DNA of 64,000 nt from Rhynchonema sp. JSB1_4 (taxonomy: Eukaryota > Nematoda > Chromadorea > Monhysterida > Xyalidae). Both the position numbers and the translations under genes were made by a program. The DNA lies in contig JASAMV010008978.1 of assembly GCA_030248065.1 (NCBI GenBank), positions 62,001-126,000 on the forward strand, read 5' to 3'. The notes under the pieces were generated by a model. The model saw nothing but the letters and a program-made list of their open reading frames with translations. It searched no databases and was not told where the DNA came from. Positions 11,025 through 24,100 of the stretch are shown piece by piece. How positions within the stretch are numbered: the stretch's first letter is position 1; the number at the start of each line of letters is the position of its first letter.

Positions 11025-12255
11025 CGCAAGTCTGATTTTTTTGCGTAGCTGTGCTTAGTAGTTTCATGCCAAGGTTTTTTGTCAATAGGTGATATAAGTC
11101 ATAAATATCTACTATAGCTCTCCCTCGTTATGGTATCGTAGAATATAAGGCAGAACGCTCGTTGGGTCTTTAGGTGGCGATGGCGTCCGGTTAAGCATGC
11201 AATTATTAAGCTGGCTGCTTATTCATTGAGATAAGGAAGATGCCCAACACTTTGTGGTGGTATAAAAACCAAAGGAACGCCAAACGAGAACTGAACTGAC
11301 GCAACTACACATCTAACAGCTGGACTACAGAAGGAACGACACACAAGGCCTTTCAGTTGTCAGGCACTTCACCAGCCAGTTCAAAAGCTAAAAGTGTTCA
11401 AACATCGTGATGCTTAGAAAGAAGTGCCCTTGCGACCTCGTTAAGCTAAAAGCCGCGATATTCATCAGCTGTAGTTTGCCGCACTTAAAAACGCGCTGGC
11501 GGTTTTTTTGGCAGCCGTCGAACGCATGTATACATATATTTTTCGTCATCTCAGAGAATTTCGAGCGTGATTTATGGTTTTGGGGAAATTTAAATAGATG
11601 TAAAAAGCGAGGCGTCTGAACTATAACTATCCACGATGGTGGTCTGTGACCATGTTTCTTACTTTTTCGCTTTTGCATTGCCTGGCAAACCGTTTTGAGG
11701 ACCAGCTAAGGAAGGTTAATCTGCATTTGATTGGCGAGTTTTTTCGTTAGCTGGATTACACTGAAATGTAGACAGCATTATCTATTAAGCTATTCATAAT
11801 GTTGCCTTCTAAACTGTTATAATAGAACCTCATATGATTTGGCACAGTTGTTGCTGTATAAGGTATTGTACATCCAAATGTTGTACAATCTACGAACTAC
11901 ATAGTTTCAGACAGCTCCGAGCATTATTACGCAACGTCAAAACATCCATCCAGACGAACATTGAGTGACGGACAATTCACTTCGTAGTTTATTATAAGTG
12001 CCAAAATGTCTACAGAATGACCGGCTCAAACTTGAATTTTTGAAATTTGATGGCCACTCACGTTGCACTATATATTGCACAGAGGAACTTTACGAAACTA
12101 AAGTTAAAATTTTAGCTGTGTGGACACGTGGTCAGCCCCCCTATACGCCAGAGTTGACTTCTGTGCGAGGTGTAGGCAGTAAGCTTTCTGCTTATATGAT
12201 GCAAAATAACCTTGTCCCAAAATTGATGTTCTGTTATTGGCCCCGCACTCTAAAG
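11025..12255. other. No gene recognised
   Basis: Short ORFs overlap on both strands near 11390-11680 with no domain or splice support. A polypyrimidine-rich stretch and a possible TATA-like TGGTATAAAAACC occur near 11260-11275, but no confident transcript follows. Confidence 0.35.
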
Positions 12256-12424
12256 GTGTTGTCCGACAATAGCTAACGCAGAATTTACGTCCACTGCGTT
12301 GCCTGAAACGCAAGGCACAGCAACGTTACGTCAGTACTGTTGCACCACGAGTTACATATGTGCTTTGCGAGTCAGGCAACGGAGCGAGCATAAATTCTGC
12401 GTCAACTGTTGTCGGACTATACAC
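12256..12424. mobile_element. Small foldback MITE, TAGTCCGACAA ends
   Basis: The left arm (TTGTCCGACAATAGCTAACG then CAGAATTTA) and the right arm ending GTTGTCGGACTATA are reverse complements over about 35 bp with few mismatches. The terminal TAGTCCGAC resembles the ends of the element at 10700-11024, so the two may be related. Confidence 0.7.
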
Positions 12425-12477
12425 TATGTTGCGCCTGTGTGCTAAGTTGCGGTGGGTAACCGCCCTCTGGAATTAGG

Positions 12478-12710
12478 TTACTGGGATTGGATTTCTAACT
12501 TGTGCGCAAATTTAGTTCCCTTCTGACCATCTTCAAACGTCTTTAGCGAGATTCTTCGTGTTAAATCGACCTTGAATGCCACGCCTTTTGACAGGATTTC
12601 CTTGTTGTCTATAATTAGAGCAAACTCGTTTCAAAATCATGTACCTTAGCCTCAATGCCGCAGACCTTGTAACGTGGAGTGCCTTTGTCTTCCAATTTGT
12701 TCGCGGTTGA
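12478..12710 (-). pseudogene. Minus-strand coding scraps, unrecognised family
   Basis: Two minus-strand segments look coding. Segment 12645-12710 follows a TTTAG acceptor, contains NKLEDKGTPRYKVCGIEAK and ends at a GTACAT donor. Segment 12478-12608 follows an ATTATAG acceptor, contains NKEILSKGVAFKVDLTRR and ends in TAA. The intervening 36 bp would be a very short intron and the phases disagree by one base, so this is either a damaged gene end or a wrong pairing. A further candidate minus-strand exon (RKLVDSFENYVQQPVQNDE) lies at about 13575-13640. Confidence 0.3.
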
Positions 12711-12893
12711 CTAAATCCCTCGTGGAGCTTTCCAGTCTCTCCAATAGCGTTACAAAGAGAAAAAATATTCTAAGCCAGACTTTTACGGAGCCAAGAGCGG
12801 GTCCAGGGGGTCACGTGGGCCATGCCCCCTTTGGTCAAATTGGCCCCTATGAAGGATGCCACCGTTTCGGTAAGAAGAAGGGTAAAGGACCCC

Positions 12894-13218
<325 letters not shown>

Positions 13219-13639
13219 TCAATGAAATTTGGCGTTCGTGCGCGTAAAAAGTGACAAAACTTCGCGCGTATTGTCACATTCTGCGCCATATTGGCGGACA
13301 AAACGCCAAATTCTAAGACAAGCACCGGATAAAAATGACTTTTTAAAAAAATGTAACAAGCACTAGATAAAAACGACTTTTGGATTTGGACCTTCCCTTG
13401 ACCAAAAGCGGGATCCGCCACTATACGGACCAGTGTTTAACCCGGCTCGGGGCCATGCATTTTTACCATAATGGCCCAAATAGGGTTAAACGCGTCCACT
13501 ACTACCGTTGGAGTCGTTTGCTGCCTACCTCTGGAAGGCAGTGCCAAAAAGACCAAACTGCTAACATAACAACTTTCGTCATTTTGCACCGGCTGCTGAA
13601 CGTAGTTTTCGAAGCTGTCCACAAGTTTACGTGTATGTG

Positions 13640-15049
13640 TGTGAGCATTCAAAAACGCCCGCGTACCCTGAGGCAGCAGTGCTCTACCAGAAAAATACAC
13701 TTGGTCGTGTTCTGGCTGTGTGTGGCCACCACAAAATACTCTTTACGTATACACACAAACATAAAGCATTTTCAATCTTTAACTACAACTGGAAAACTCA
13801 CGAGAACTCACGTGTGCCAAAGGTAGAAGCATCTCTGCTGTTGTCCTCTGGAACCTTTTTCGGGTTTTTCTAGCACACGTTTTGTGTCATGCATGACATG
13901 ACGTTTTGCATCGGCTACCACAGCGCGGTAATAGAGTCGCAAAAGCTCAAAAGCACACCCGTGTAAACGCACCCAAAGAGCACGCTTGTTTCTTCACTTT
14001 TTGGAGCCAGCATTAGTCCACTTTCCATGGTGCCAATCTAAAACATGACATCTGCGTGTGTGTGATTGTGCCAAAACACATTCAGGACCCACGCAGCTTC
14101 CAATAGTGCGTGCGCTACCTCAGCGCGCTGCAGCTTGTAACAAGCGCGCATGGGTTAGGCTCGAGTGCCACTGTACCAACACACAACGGAGGAGCATTGC
14201 CGAAAAATGCTGCTGCCGCAGCGCTGCGTTGCGCTGTTTTCTATTGTTGTGCTGCGCGCGCAGTTTCTCTGGCTTTCGTTTTCTTGGGGGCCATGCGCCG
14301 GAAATCCGTTTTGTGTTGGCTGTTGTTATGCGACTAAACTTGGATGTCGTATGAGTGATGGTACCTAAGAAATTTGGATAACTAACGATTTTGTGGACGG
14401 TTCCTTTCGAGTGAGCACTCAAACCCAGCCCCCAAGACGCGGCTAGCTCACCTCGCCCTGGTATAGAGCTCATGAGCTTTTGCACTTCTCGCGCTTATAG
14501 CAGCAGCACGGCACCAGAAATGGCAGAAATGGCGTCTACATCGCTCGCTATTGTGTGTCACAGACAGCAACACAACAAAAAACACAGCCGGATTTGAAAG
14601 TTTATCGTTTTTGTTTCGTCGCGTGTGCCTCTGGTGTTTGTGGGATTTATGTGTGTCCGGTTACCCGGCTTTGTCCGGACACGCGTTTAACGCGCTATTG
14701 TTGGTGTCATACATGTTGCTTGCTGTCCGAAAGCGCCAAATTGAGGGGTGCCTTCATTTTGCGCTTCGATTACTATTCCCTTTAGCCCCAGCCACTGCGT
14801 GTCCTCATGGTGACCCACAGCCACTGTGCTGGTTCCTATTGTGGCCCACAGCTCCATTTGTCTGTGTTGCTTGCATTGCTCCGTGGCTTTAGCCAACCTC
14901 TGGTTTTATTCGATACCGGTTCAAAGACCGATGAGCCTCCTACATCCGCATTGCCCAGATCCACATGTTTGTATATTGTTTATCGTGCAAAGCAGTACAT
15001 ATACTGTATGTCATGTGCTTCAAGTTAGGACAAACAATATTGTTAATGG
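13640..15049. other. No gene recognised
   Basis: Overlapping ORFs on both strands around 14060-14890 reflect locally GC-rich sequence. None has a signal peptide, domain or consistent splice phase. No repeat shared with the rest of the window was seen here. Confidence 0.35.
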
Positions 15050-15300
15050 TCCAAATTCTCGAAAGGGCCACTTGTCACAGGGGGGGTGGCGGTTGCGCAA
15101 CAGTGTATTTGATCTATCTTGCGTTCTCCACGTCGGTGCGTAAATTCCCTTTTATCCCCAAAGCGAACGCGCGTTGAGCAGCACTGCTGTTCGAGTGTAA
15201 GCGCGCAACAAACTGAGCTCAGCCAGCTTGAAGTTGCCATCATCGTGTTTGGCGACGCAACCACCCCCGGTGGCAGTTGCGCTTTCGAGCATTTGAGCCA
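15050..15300. mobile_element. MITE, CCAAATTCTCGA ends, copy 1
   Basis: The ends are inverted (CCAAATTCTCGA...TTCGAGCATTTG). The interior matches the element at 23313-23541 in the opposite orientation, sharing the GCGTAAATTCCCTTTTATCC and AGCTTGAAGTTGCCATCA regions with changes. Non-coding. Confidence 0.7.
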
Positions 15301-17142
15301 ATAGCGTGGCTCGTCCTTTCCCATGAACACCTCTCGACCATATTTGCGAGCTAAAAACGTCTTCTTAGTTTTATCTCATGAAGCATTTTTGCTGCCCCGG
15401 CGGTTCGATGTTTCATGACCACAGTCAAATACGAATTGTCAGATCAAAGCAATTCGCAAAGACCGACACGAAGATGCCAGTTTTTAAACAACCCAACCGG
15501 TGTGGCGCGTGGATGACCAGAAATGTTCACTATGGTGTGTTGTATCAGTGCATGTGTGATGTTCCTATGCATACTTCACTCGAATTCCTGTTCATATTCA
15601 TATTTACAAGTGAGGCTTGACCCATTATCAGTCAGTACAGAGAAGTACGAGGTCCCAAAGTCAGATTAATATGGGTTCTGTCTGTGAAATGAATGCATCT
15701 GACAACATTGTCAAGAAAGCGTATGCCCAAGAAATCGACCTCAGTGACACGAAATGCCTTGCAAACGATCCCCAACACCAGCCCACCATCTCTCCTTGGC
15801 TGCGGCTGGCTGGTTATGTGTTTACTTTTTTATTCGCTGTGAAAATTGAGATGTCGCTGCCTCCTGCGCTCTCGCATTATCCAGCTCCGTAGTTCCGGTT
15901 CAGGTTCCGCAACCTATAGCTGTGAATCAAGAATCGAAACTCCATTTGACCCTATTATCGGATAGCAATATATCTTCGTGTGACATTAGGAGTTGGGAGC
16001 CAGCGCCATTTTTTGGCTGCCCGAATCAGCCAGCCAGCACAAGAAGCGACACCATGCTTGTCATGTCTACTTGGCCAAAAGTGCACATCTTGAGCTCATG
16101 GTGCGGCGCATTGGGGCCTCTTCTCGCGAGTTCGTGTTCCAGCATCCCAATGGGATCCAAATAGCAGGACAGGAACCTACCATAATTTGCATGCATATTA
16201 GGAGCCAGCAAGCAACAGTATCAAACAGACTGCACAAAAAGTCCAGCGTTAGTCCAAGTTTTGTGGCTGCAACCAACAAACCATGATCCGACTTGCAGAT
16301 ATGAGTGTTGTACATGATGTCTCGATGGCCTCACGCCGATAAAAGTTTTTGTTTGATTCAGCTAGTAGCAATTGTTGTGCGCTTTGGGCCCGCCATCGCG
16401 TCGAACAACTAAGAGAACTGAGGACGCCTTGAGAACTGGTCCATCTGTATGACGGTGTCTGGATCATTGTTGGCTTCTTGGTTAGCTGCAACCTAAACGT
16501 AAAATTTTTTTGCTGTTGAGGCCATTATATTTCATACATTATACCACTCCACATGGCCTTATCTATAAAAAAGTCAAAAAGTATAACTGCAAAGCCTCCG
16601 ATACACACGCGCGCCACATGAGTGAATGTGATTGCCACCCACTTCACTCACGCTCTCAGAATTTAGTATGCTCATCTGGCTACGCATGTAGGAAACGATG
16701 GCTGCCGTCGTGAAGACAGCGCAGATGCATGACAATCTTGCGAATTCAATGAAAGATTCAAGCGTTCCACGAATTACCGAAAACGTAACCCATGCCGTTG
16801 AAGCCCTCACGCGCGTTTTCAAAATTATGGCATACTGTATGTATATATGTATACATGCATACTGTACTTCAAATTTTTAATGCGAATTCGAATTCGTCAT
16901 ATGTGCGCCTTTCAGGTGGCCAGTGCTTTTTTGCAGGGAATGAAGTAGGTACCTTTCTAATGGAATATAATGCTTGGCAACCATGAGCGGCGATTTCATG
17001 TTTTTTTTAGATTAAATGGCTCACGTGGTTTTTGACGTTTTTGTCTGCGAAACTCACAGCTTTGTCTGGGCGGGTGGTGTTTGATTCCGCGTCTCGCACC
17101 ACAGACTGAAAAAAAGCTTTCCATCTTCCTTCTGCATAGGTT
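15301..17142. other. No confident gene; weak ORFs
   Basis: Weak plus-strand candidates only. At 15671 an ATG opens MGSVCEMNASDN... with a hydrophobic stretch near its end. At 15993-16286 there is a 97-codon ORF. After a GCATGTAG acceptor at about 16691 an open frame reads ETMAAVVKTAQMHDNLANSM. The last has a faint resemblance to an ESCRT-III helix, too weak to name. The missing 5' exon of gene A may lie in this interval. Confidence 0.3.
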
Positions 17143-17412
17143 TTGGTCGCACAATGACTTTATAAGAATTGGTCAATTTTTTTGCCTGAATCCTAAAGAG
17201 GGAAAGTGACGGGGCAGTGACGTTGCGTTGCGCGATCGCACACAAAGAATGCAGTCACACCAAAGTGTTTCAGACCCGCAGCAACGTGGGTGCTCTGCTG
17301 GATTATTTTCAGCTGAATGTTTTGTGAGAATCACAAATAGCACAGTGGCCAAGAGTGACTGAACGTGAAAATCAGGATTGATTTGATGAATTCTTGGTCA
17401 TTGTGCGACCAA
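17143..17412. mobile_element. TTGGTCGCACAATGAC MITE, copy 1
   Basis: Terminal inverted repeats TTGGTCGCACAATGAC and the complement GTCATTGTGCGACCAA bound 270 bp. The interior shares GACGTTGCGTTGCGCGATCG with the copies at 18287-18437 and 24531-24802. The right flank is TA; the left flank is TT rather than TA. Non-coding, Tc1/mariner-like by its TA target. Confidence 0.8.
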
Positions 17413-17686
17413 TACACAAGTGCATGTTTGATCGACATTTCACGCACTTGTTTCTTGTTGCAGAAAACGAAATCGCTAGTTTTGGGCTAGTCATACATAT
17501 TTAGCATGTATTACGAAGTGCCAATCGTCACCTCGCCAACAATCGCAAATGACGAGAATGAAATAAATCTCAACAAATCTAAATCGAATGAAATAAATTC
17601 ATTGAGAATGAAAATGGCAGCAGAAATAATGCGGCAACAGACATGCTACTCGAGCTGATACTGTTGCAAGGTTGGGTCGGTTGCTG

Positions 17687-17999
17687 AGGCTGCGATTAGA
17701 TAAATGCGGAATGGCAAATTTCTGCATTTCCGCGTTTATCTGCTCACGTTTGCGAAATTTTGGATTTCTCCAAGTAAATTTATGGTTTTGGTCAAACATC
17801 TCAGTTGCTGATTGCGAGTTTGCGTTAAAGCGCAATATTTGAGGTCAGCACGCACGCTGGAAGTTGTCATCGTCACCCAAGCACGCACCATTCCGCAAAG
17901 GGTGAGCAGATAAACGCGGAATGCGGAATGCAGAAATCTACCATTCCGCATTTATCTGCTCACCAATTTCCGCATTCTGCATTCATCTAATCGCAGCCT
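17687..17999. mobile_element. Foldback MITE, AGGCTGCGATTAGAT ends
   Basis: Inverted ends AGGCTGCGATTAGAT and ATCTAATCGCAGCCT flank several direct and inverted copies of a GCGGAAT / ATTCCGC motif with TTTATCTGCTCAC. The interior is non-coding. Confidence 0.75.
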
Positions 18000-18105
18000 T
18001 ATGATAATTTCGTGAAATGGTGGATAACCGTTGGATAGCTGTTTTTCAGAACTTCCAGGCTAGTTCAATTTAAGCGTCATTGAAATGACCCGCATTGATT
18101 TTCAG

Positions 18106-21100
18106 GCGTTCAGCTGGGTCTGAGTCTGCGCAGTTGCCTGCACGTCAAGGCCAATTGTGACCGTAACCCTTTGTGCAACCATGCGCTGGGCGATCTTTAT
18201 GAGTCGTGTGGACCGGTGGCCAGGTGTTAGTTGTTTTGTTGTGGCTTTATAGATTATTTTGTCGAACCTTTTGCCGTTGTACAGTATTGGTCGCACAATG
18301 ACTTTAGAGGAATTGGTCAATTTTTTTCCTGAATCGTAAAGCAGGGAAATGACGCGGCAATGACGTTGCGTTGCGCGATCGCAACGTGAAAATCAGGATT
18401 GATTTGATGAATTCTTATCTGATCATTGTGCGACCAATACCAGAGTGACCACGAAGGTTGGTCTTTTTTGTCGCGCGCACACCGCACCGATGGATGTGAT
18501 GACCTGATCGTCTCGTAATCTTAGACGAATGGAAAATTCATGCTGCCCGCTCAATTTCGTCTTTCGGTCAAAACCGTACGAGGGCAGAGGGTTTGCTCGG
18601 AAAAACATGGAGCCTATTTTCTACTTGGAATCATGAATTTATTCTGCTTCGGCCAAAGTGACAGACCACAAAGCACGCTACAATGGGCAGCACATACTAC
18701 AAGAGGCATAATCTACAATCCAAGGAACTTTCAAAATCCGAATGTTTCAGTGTGCTCCAGCTCCGATATCCAAATTTGCCATCAAGCCCTGTTGGTCGTA
18801 CAAACGAACATCAACGTGCAAATATTGGACTCACACCATCGACAGGACTGCTGGTGCTATGAACCATTAGGTAGGGGCCAGTGGCGGATCCGGCTTCCGG
18901 GGCAAGGGGGCTAGGCCCTTGTGGCCCCCCGGATCCCCGCCAGTGGTAGGGGCACACTTTAATCCCGTGATCATTTTGAATGCCATAGGAAAACTGATTG
19001 ATTATTACCGCTGTCAACTTGGATAATCAACTGATTTAATCTTATTCGACCTTTTCTGAAATATTTGAATCGTTTGAGAGTTATGTATTCAAGGCTTGGG
19101 TAACTCAATACCAATACTCAGTAGAACGGTCTACACTTTCAGGTTCAATTGCCGAATGCGAGACATTCCGCCAGTACGTATTCCACCACCCCTGTATTAG
19201 TCGTTTGAGAGATATCGCGCAGGAAATACAGTTTGTCGGAGAGAAACGGGTGAGATGTCTTATGTATTTGGATCTGATTCGTTGGCACTGATGATGATGA
19301 TAAGTCATTTAGTCCATGCAGGTGCTACACTAAGAATGCGATAAATTACAGAATTTATGTGCCAAGATTGTTATAGAAAATCGCACATGGTACGGTTTTT
19401 CACGCATAGGTCACTCAACCGAACAATGACCCCGGCAATGAATTGGATGTTGATGTTTCAACGGATGGATCTCAGAGAATGCAGAAAGTAGTCGATCTGG
19501 CCCCGGTGCCGCAGAGAACCACCAGGTTTGCACGACATACAAATCACAACTCTACATTTTTTCTAATTTGCATTCACAAGCGATTTGTAATTTAGGGACC
19601 ATGTAATATGGCGTTTGATGCGGTAATTAAACATGTACATCCATTTTAGTACAGCAATCGCCTTTCAGACAGCATTTAGATAACTTGTTTGCGTACTAAT
19701 GCACCTTTCCATAGACAATAGGGGATCTCTAGAACATAAATTAGACATCCCACACAAGTCTTACCTAAATTTTAGGTTTGCAGTGTAAGAACGTATCTGG
19801 AACTCTATAAAACAGTATAACTAATTCATTCTTCAGAGACATAGAACATCATCGAGATCGCATTACAACGAGATCACCATATCATCAAGTCAGACATTGG
19901 CGACGCAAACTGCACAAAGGTGAGGGACGTTCTGCACAGCCAACACAAATTTTTATTAAATTTTCTATTGTTTCTTCTCCCATTGTTGGGGGAAAATCTG
20001 CGTTTGGTCATAAAGAGTCTGAGAACGCGTAATCAAAAGAACACCAATCAGCTTAATATCACTAAATTCAGACTCAGCCTTTAATCTTTGTTCAGACCTG
20101 GCCACATTCCGCGACCGTCTGGCGAATCTCAACTGCGAACACGCGCTGAACAAGGTCTGCAAACCCCATCGGCCCTGCCGTGCGCTATGGCACATGTTTT
20201 TGGAGGCGTGCACGGTCGATCAATACAATGAATGTCAGATGAGAGATAGGTATGAGGGGGTTTTAAAGGTTCTTATTTGTCTAAATCGTCACCGTGTGAG
20301 ATATGGAAACTGAAAAAGCTGAACCACGAAAAATATTAGAGGTATTTTTATCGCTCTCAATCCACAATAATCACACGATTGCTTAAAGGTGCTGGTTAAC
20401 AACCCTTCGACCGCGCTTGATCTTAAGGGGTAGTATATTTTAACAAAGTTTGGACATCGTGTTACTCGACCCTAATCTGGAACACAACAAACACACAACA
20501 AAGCTTGCCAGCTGAAACATTGCTGCGTTGTCGCTGTGCCGGCTGTGTGTTGTCGTTCTGTGTGCGCTGTCGAATGGCTGCCTTGCGCATGTTGTGGTAA
20601 ACATTGTGTGAGCTGTGTAGGGCTTTGAAAACTGGGGAGCACAAACAAAAAACTTGATAATTAAAGGATTTTTATTTGTAATTGACAACTTATTTCATTC
20701 ACCACAGATGCTTAAAATTTTACGAGTAGAAAATCCTAACAAAAAATGGCCAGGTTTCTGAAACCTTTTATTTTTTTTATTCAACAATGCGGACGTTTCA
20801 ATAGCTATTGTGCATTGCGGTTTTCGGCACAATGTTGGAGGTTGCTGACACTCTAGTGTCAAACTTTGAAACAGACTATTCGTGTCACAGCAGCGTTCCA
20901 AATTTTTTCGGTTTTTTTCATCAGGGGCAAACTTCAACGTGGCCGTGAAACATCAGGAAGCAACCAATCGGCTCGCCAGATTAGGGTCGAGTAACACGAT
21001 GTCCAAACTTTGTTTTTATGTGCTACCCCCGAAGATCAAGCGCGGTCGAAGGGTTGTTAACCAGCAGCTTTAATTGCATGTTCAAACACACACAGCGCAT

Positions 21101-24100
21101 TCGCTTGGTTCTTTATTTCGACCTTGTTTTGATTAAGTTTCTGAGTCCTCCATTCTTACCTGTGCATCTATGAAGTTCACAGCGGTTAGTGTTATCAGGA
21201 ATTTTGCCTTACTCGGACTCCGTCAAAGTTTTAACGAATAATGGACGAGTGACTTGATCGCTCCTAATCACTTCACACGAAAGCGATTCCGGTTGAGAAA
21301 ATATGCGCAAAATATGAAAGCTTTGAGACCATTGTTCGCTTTGATGATACGATATTCTCAGTCTTGAAACTTTTTGTACGGGCAAGAATACTGGAGCACG
21401 CTCTTGAATGCGCAGTCTCGGGCATGTAAATGAAACTATGGGGCGCGGCGCGCAATTCAAAAGCCATTTATTCAATGGTCGTATAACGGACGCTCTAAGG
21501 TTTGCATCAACTTCTTGATGGTTCGGTGCGGTCAAGTATGTATCTTAGTGAATGGTCTGCCTGCTCCAAGATGAAATCCGGAACAAAAAGTAGTGTAAAA
21601 GTCGAGCGGAACCGAAGGATTCCAATTGTTTTTTATAATTTTTCTGCCGGCTCTTTCGTGATCTATGTTCTGTTGCGTGCAGTGCTGATGAAAAACAACC
21701 GTCTCCTTGCCTGTTTGGAAGCCCACTGACAAGGTTGGTACCAAAGTTATTTTGGTCTTGCTCCAAATAAACTTGACAGCAGAACAAATATCAAGCTGCC
21801 GCAATGTCCGGACGACACACATGTGTATGTCACACCTTATGCGTTTTTCATATGCACCCGTAATCGAATACTGCAAAATGTTCCTTCCTGTTTAACCGAT
21901 GAATTTTGCGTTAACGGAGTGAAACAGCGGTGGAAATACCGTTTATCGAAAACCTGCAAGTAATGTAAGCAAACCAGCTCGTCTCTGAGAAAAATTCAAC
22001 TTTAACTCAAGTTTTAGAAGACACACATCATCTTTACAGCAGCCATTTTACCTCTCTTATTCCACGGGGCCCAAGCGTACAGCATCAACGTTAAAATGCT
22101 GCTCTATCGAAGGCCTTCTATCTTGAAGTTGGATTTCGATGAAAAAATGCTTGTTTTCTTCTTGAAACCCAGTCAAGAGATTCGCGAGTCAAAAAACATG
22201 CACAAAAGTCAGATGTATGTATAGTTAATGGACTTATAAATACTCGCACTTGCTGCATTCCATAAAGTCACGAAAACATAGTTTTTAACCTTTATTTTGA
22301 TAACTGCAGACCTTGATTTCGAGCCACTTAAACAACCGAGGCAACTTCGTCCTCCATTTAAGCCTTGAATAAGCGGCGCCCTCATCAAGGGTACTATAGG
22401 CATTTCCTTTCTGCCCGGCCGTACCGGAAACACACAGCTCCAAATGCGTATATCGATGTCTTTTGACAGAATTAATTGGGAACCGCTGTTTCGTTGAATA
22501 CCTTGATGACGCAACTTGTGTGCCCAAGTAGTTACTCAATGAATTGCGCGTAGTAAGGTCTATTTTCATATTTTTAGAGCGGTTCCTCCAACTATGCATG
22601 CAAAACTCGTCGTTTCCATTCCATTAGCACATGTAGGTTGACTTCGTATAATTGGTTGTATATAATATCTACTAACGACGTATGCGTCAAGGTATCTACT
22701 CATTTTTTAGCCATCTGTGTACTTTGACATCAGCTGCTAAGCTTCAAATCTTTCCTCTTGGTTAATTCATCATTCTACGTTTTCATGACCTATTGCGAAC
22801 TTTCCAGACGCCGTTGTGCGAGAAACCAGGTTCACTTGTAAATACCAAAATTTTCGCGCGCCATGGTTGCCCCAAGAGCTGCCTACCTCCACCTGACACG
22901 CATAGCTCCTTCGACCAACTGTGTGCTGGTCATAATGTGGTATATGTGCGGATGCCATTACAAAATTAAATCGATTACAAGGGCGATTTTCAGGTGTTTT
23001 TTTTCGAACTTCGTGTTTAAATAAGCAATTGAGCCAGACACTAAAAGATTTAATAATTAAATTAATTTAAAACCAGTTAATCTTGATACCATATTGGTAG
23101 AGCCAAAACATGGAAATATGGCACGGGCTATCAACCACACTTCCAAAATGTATAATCTACATGTGTAGTGGTCTAAAACTTTTGTGTGAGAAATGTACGA
23201 AGCGATTTTGTTCGCTGCTCGCGTTTCAGTGTGGATGGACGTGGCCCATAAAAATTTTCTTTCCGTAAGCACAACAACAAAAGCCGCAAAGTCAGAAAAA
23301 GCAGCATATTGACCCAAATTCTCGAACGGCCACCCGCAACCGGGGGGTGGCTGCGCCACCAAACGCTGATGGCAACTTCCAGCTGGCTGACCTCAATTTG
23401 TTGCGTGCTTGCTTGAGCAGAAGCGTTGTTCAACTGCACGCACGTTTTGGGAATAAAAGGGAATTTATGCACTGAGATGGGGAGCGTGCGACACTGTCAC
23501 GCAACTGCTCCCGGTGGCGGTGGCGCTATCGAGAATTTGGGTCACTTCTACATTCTCACGACTCGCGAGAATTAATCAGTAAGATGCCCAAGTTGTGAGC
23601 ACATTTTAATCAATAAATTTTTATCTGATGTTATAAAAACCCATTTTCTGCAGCGACACGTGTTGGCAAGCGTACGAAGGCCTGACCTGGACCGGATTGA
23701 CCAACTGTACGTGTCCAGCGGATGGTCACGTGATGTCTGATTGCCAATGGATTCGGCTGCAGACGACCTACAATAAATGTATAAAAGGTGCGCTGTCTCA
23801 GAAAAATTCTCAGTTTCCCGGCGCACCAAACATATTTGTTTCATGATTACATGAATAAGCATTGAACTGGACATAAGAATTGGGCTATCAGCATTGCACG
23901 TCCCATGGTGGTATACGTCATGGCGCACTGGTTCACCGCCCCTTTATTAGAGCGGTTTGTAACGGGTTCCCTAAATGCAACTTCACAATGTTCAAATTTC
24001 ACGGAGATTTGTGCCGGAATCACCCAGTCTGAAGATGAGCAAAGCACTTCCTTTCGTCACCACCACCCTCGCGAGAAATTCCGAAGTAAACAAGGCACCG

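Noticed and set aside
16574..16880. Exon of an ESCRT-III (CHMP1-like) protein
   Set aside because: A stretch TAQMHDNLANSMKDS loosely recalls a CHMP1 helix, but there is an in-frame stop nearby, no neighbouring exons and the match is too short.
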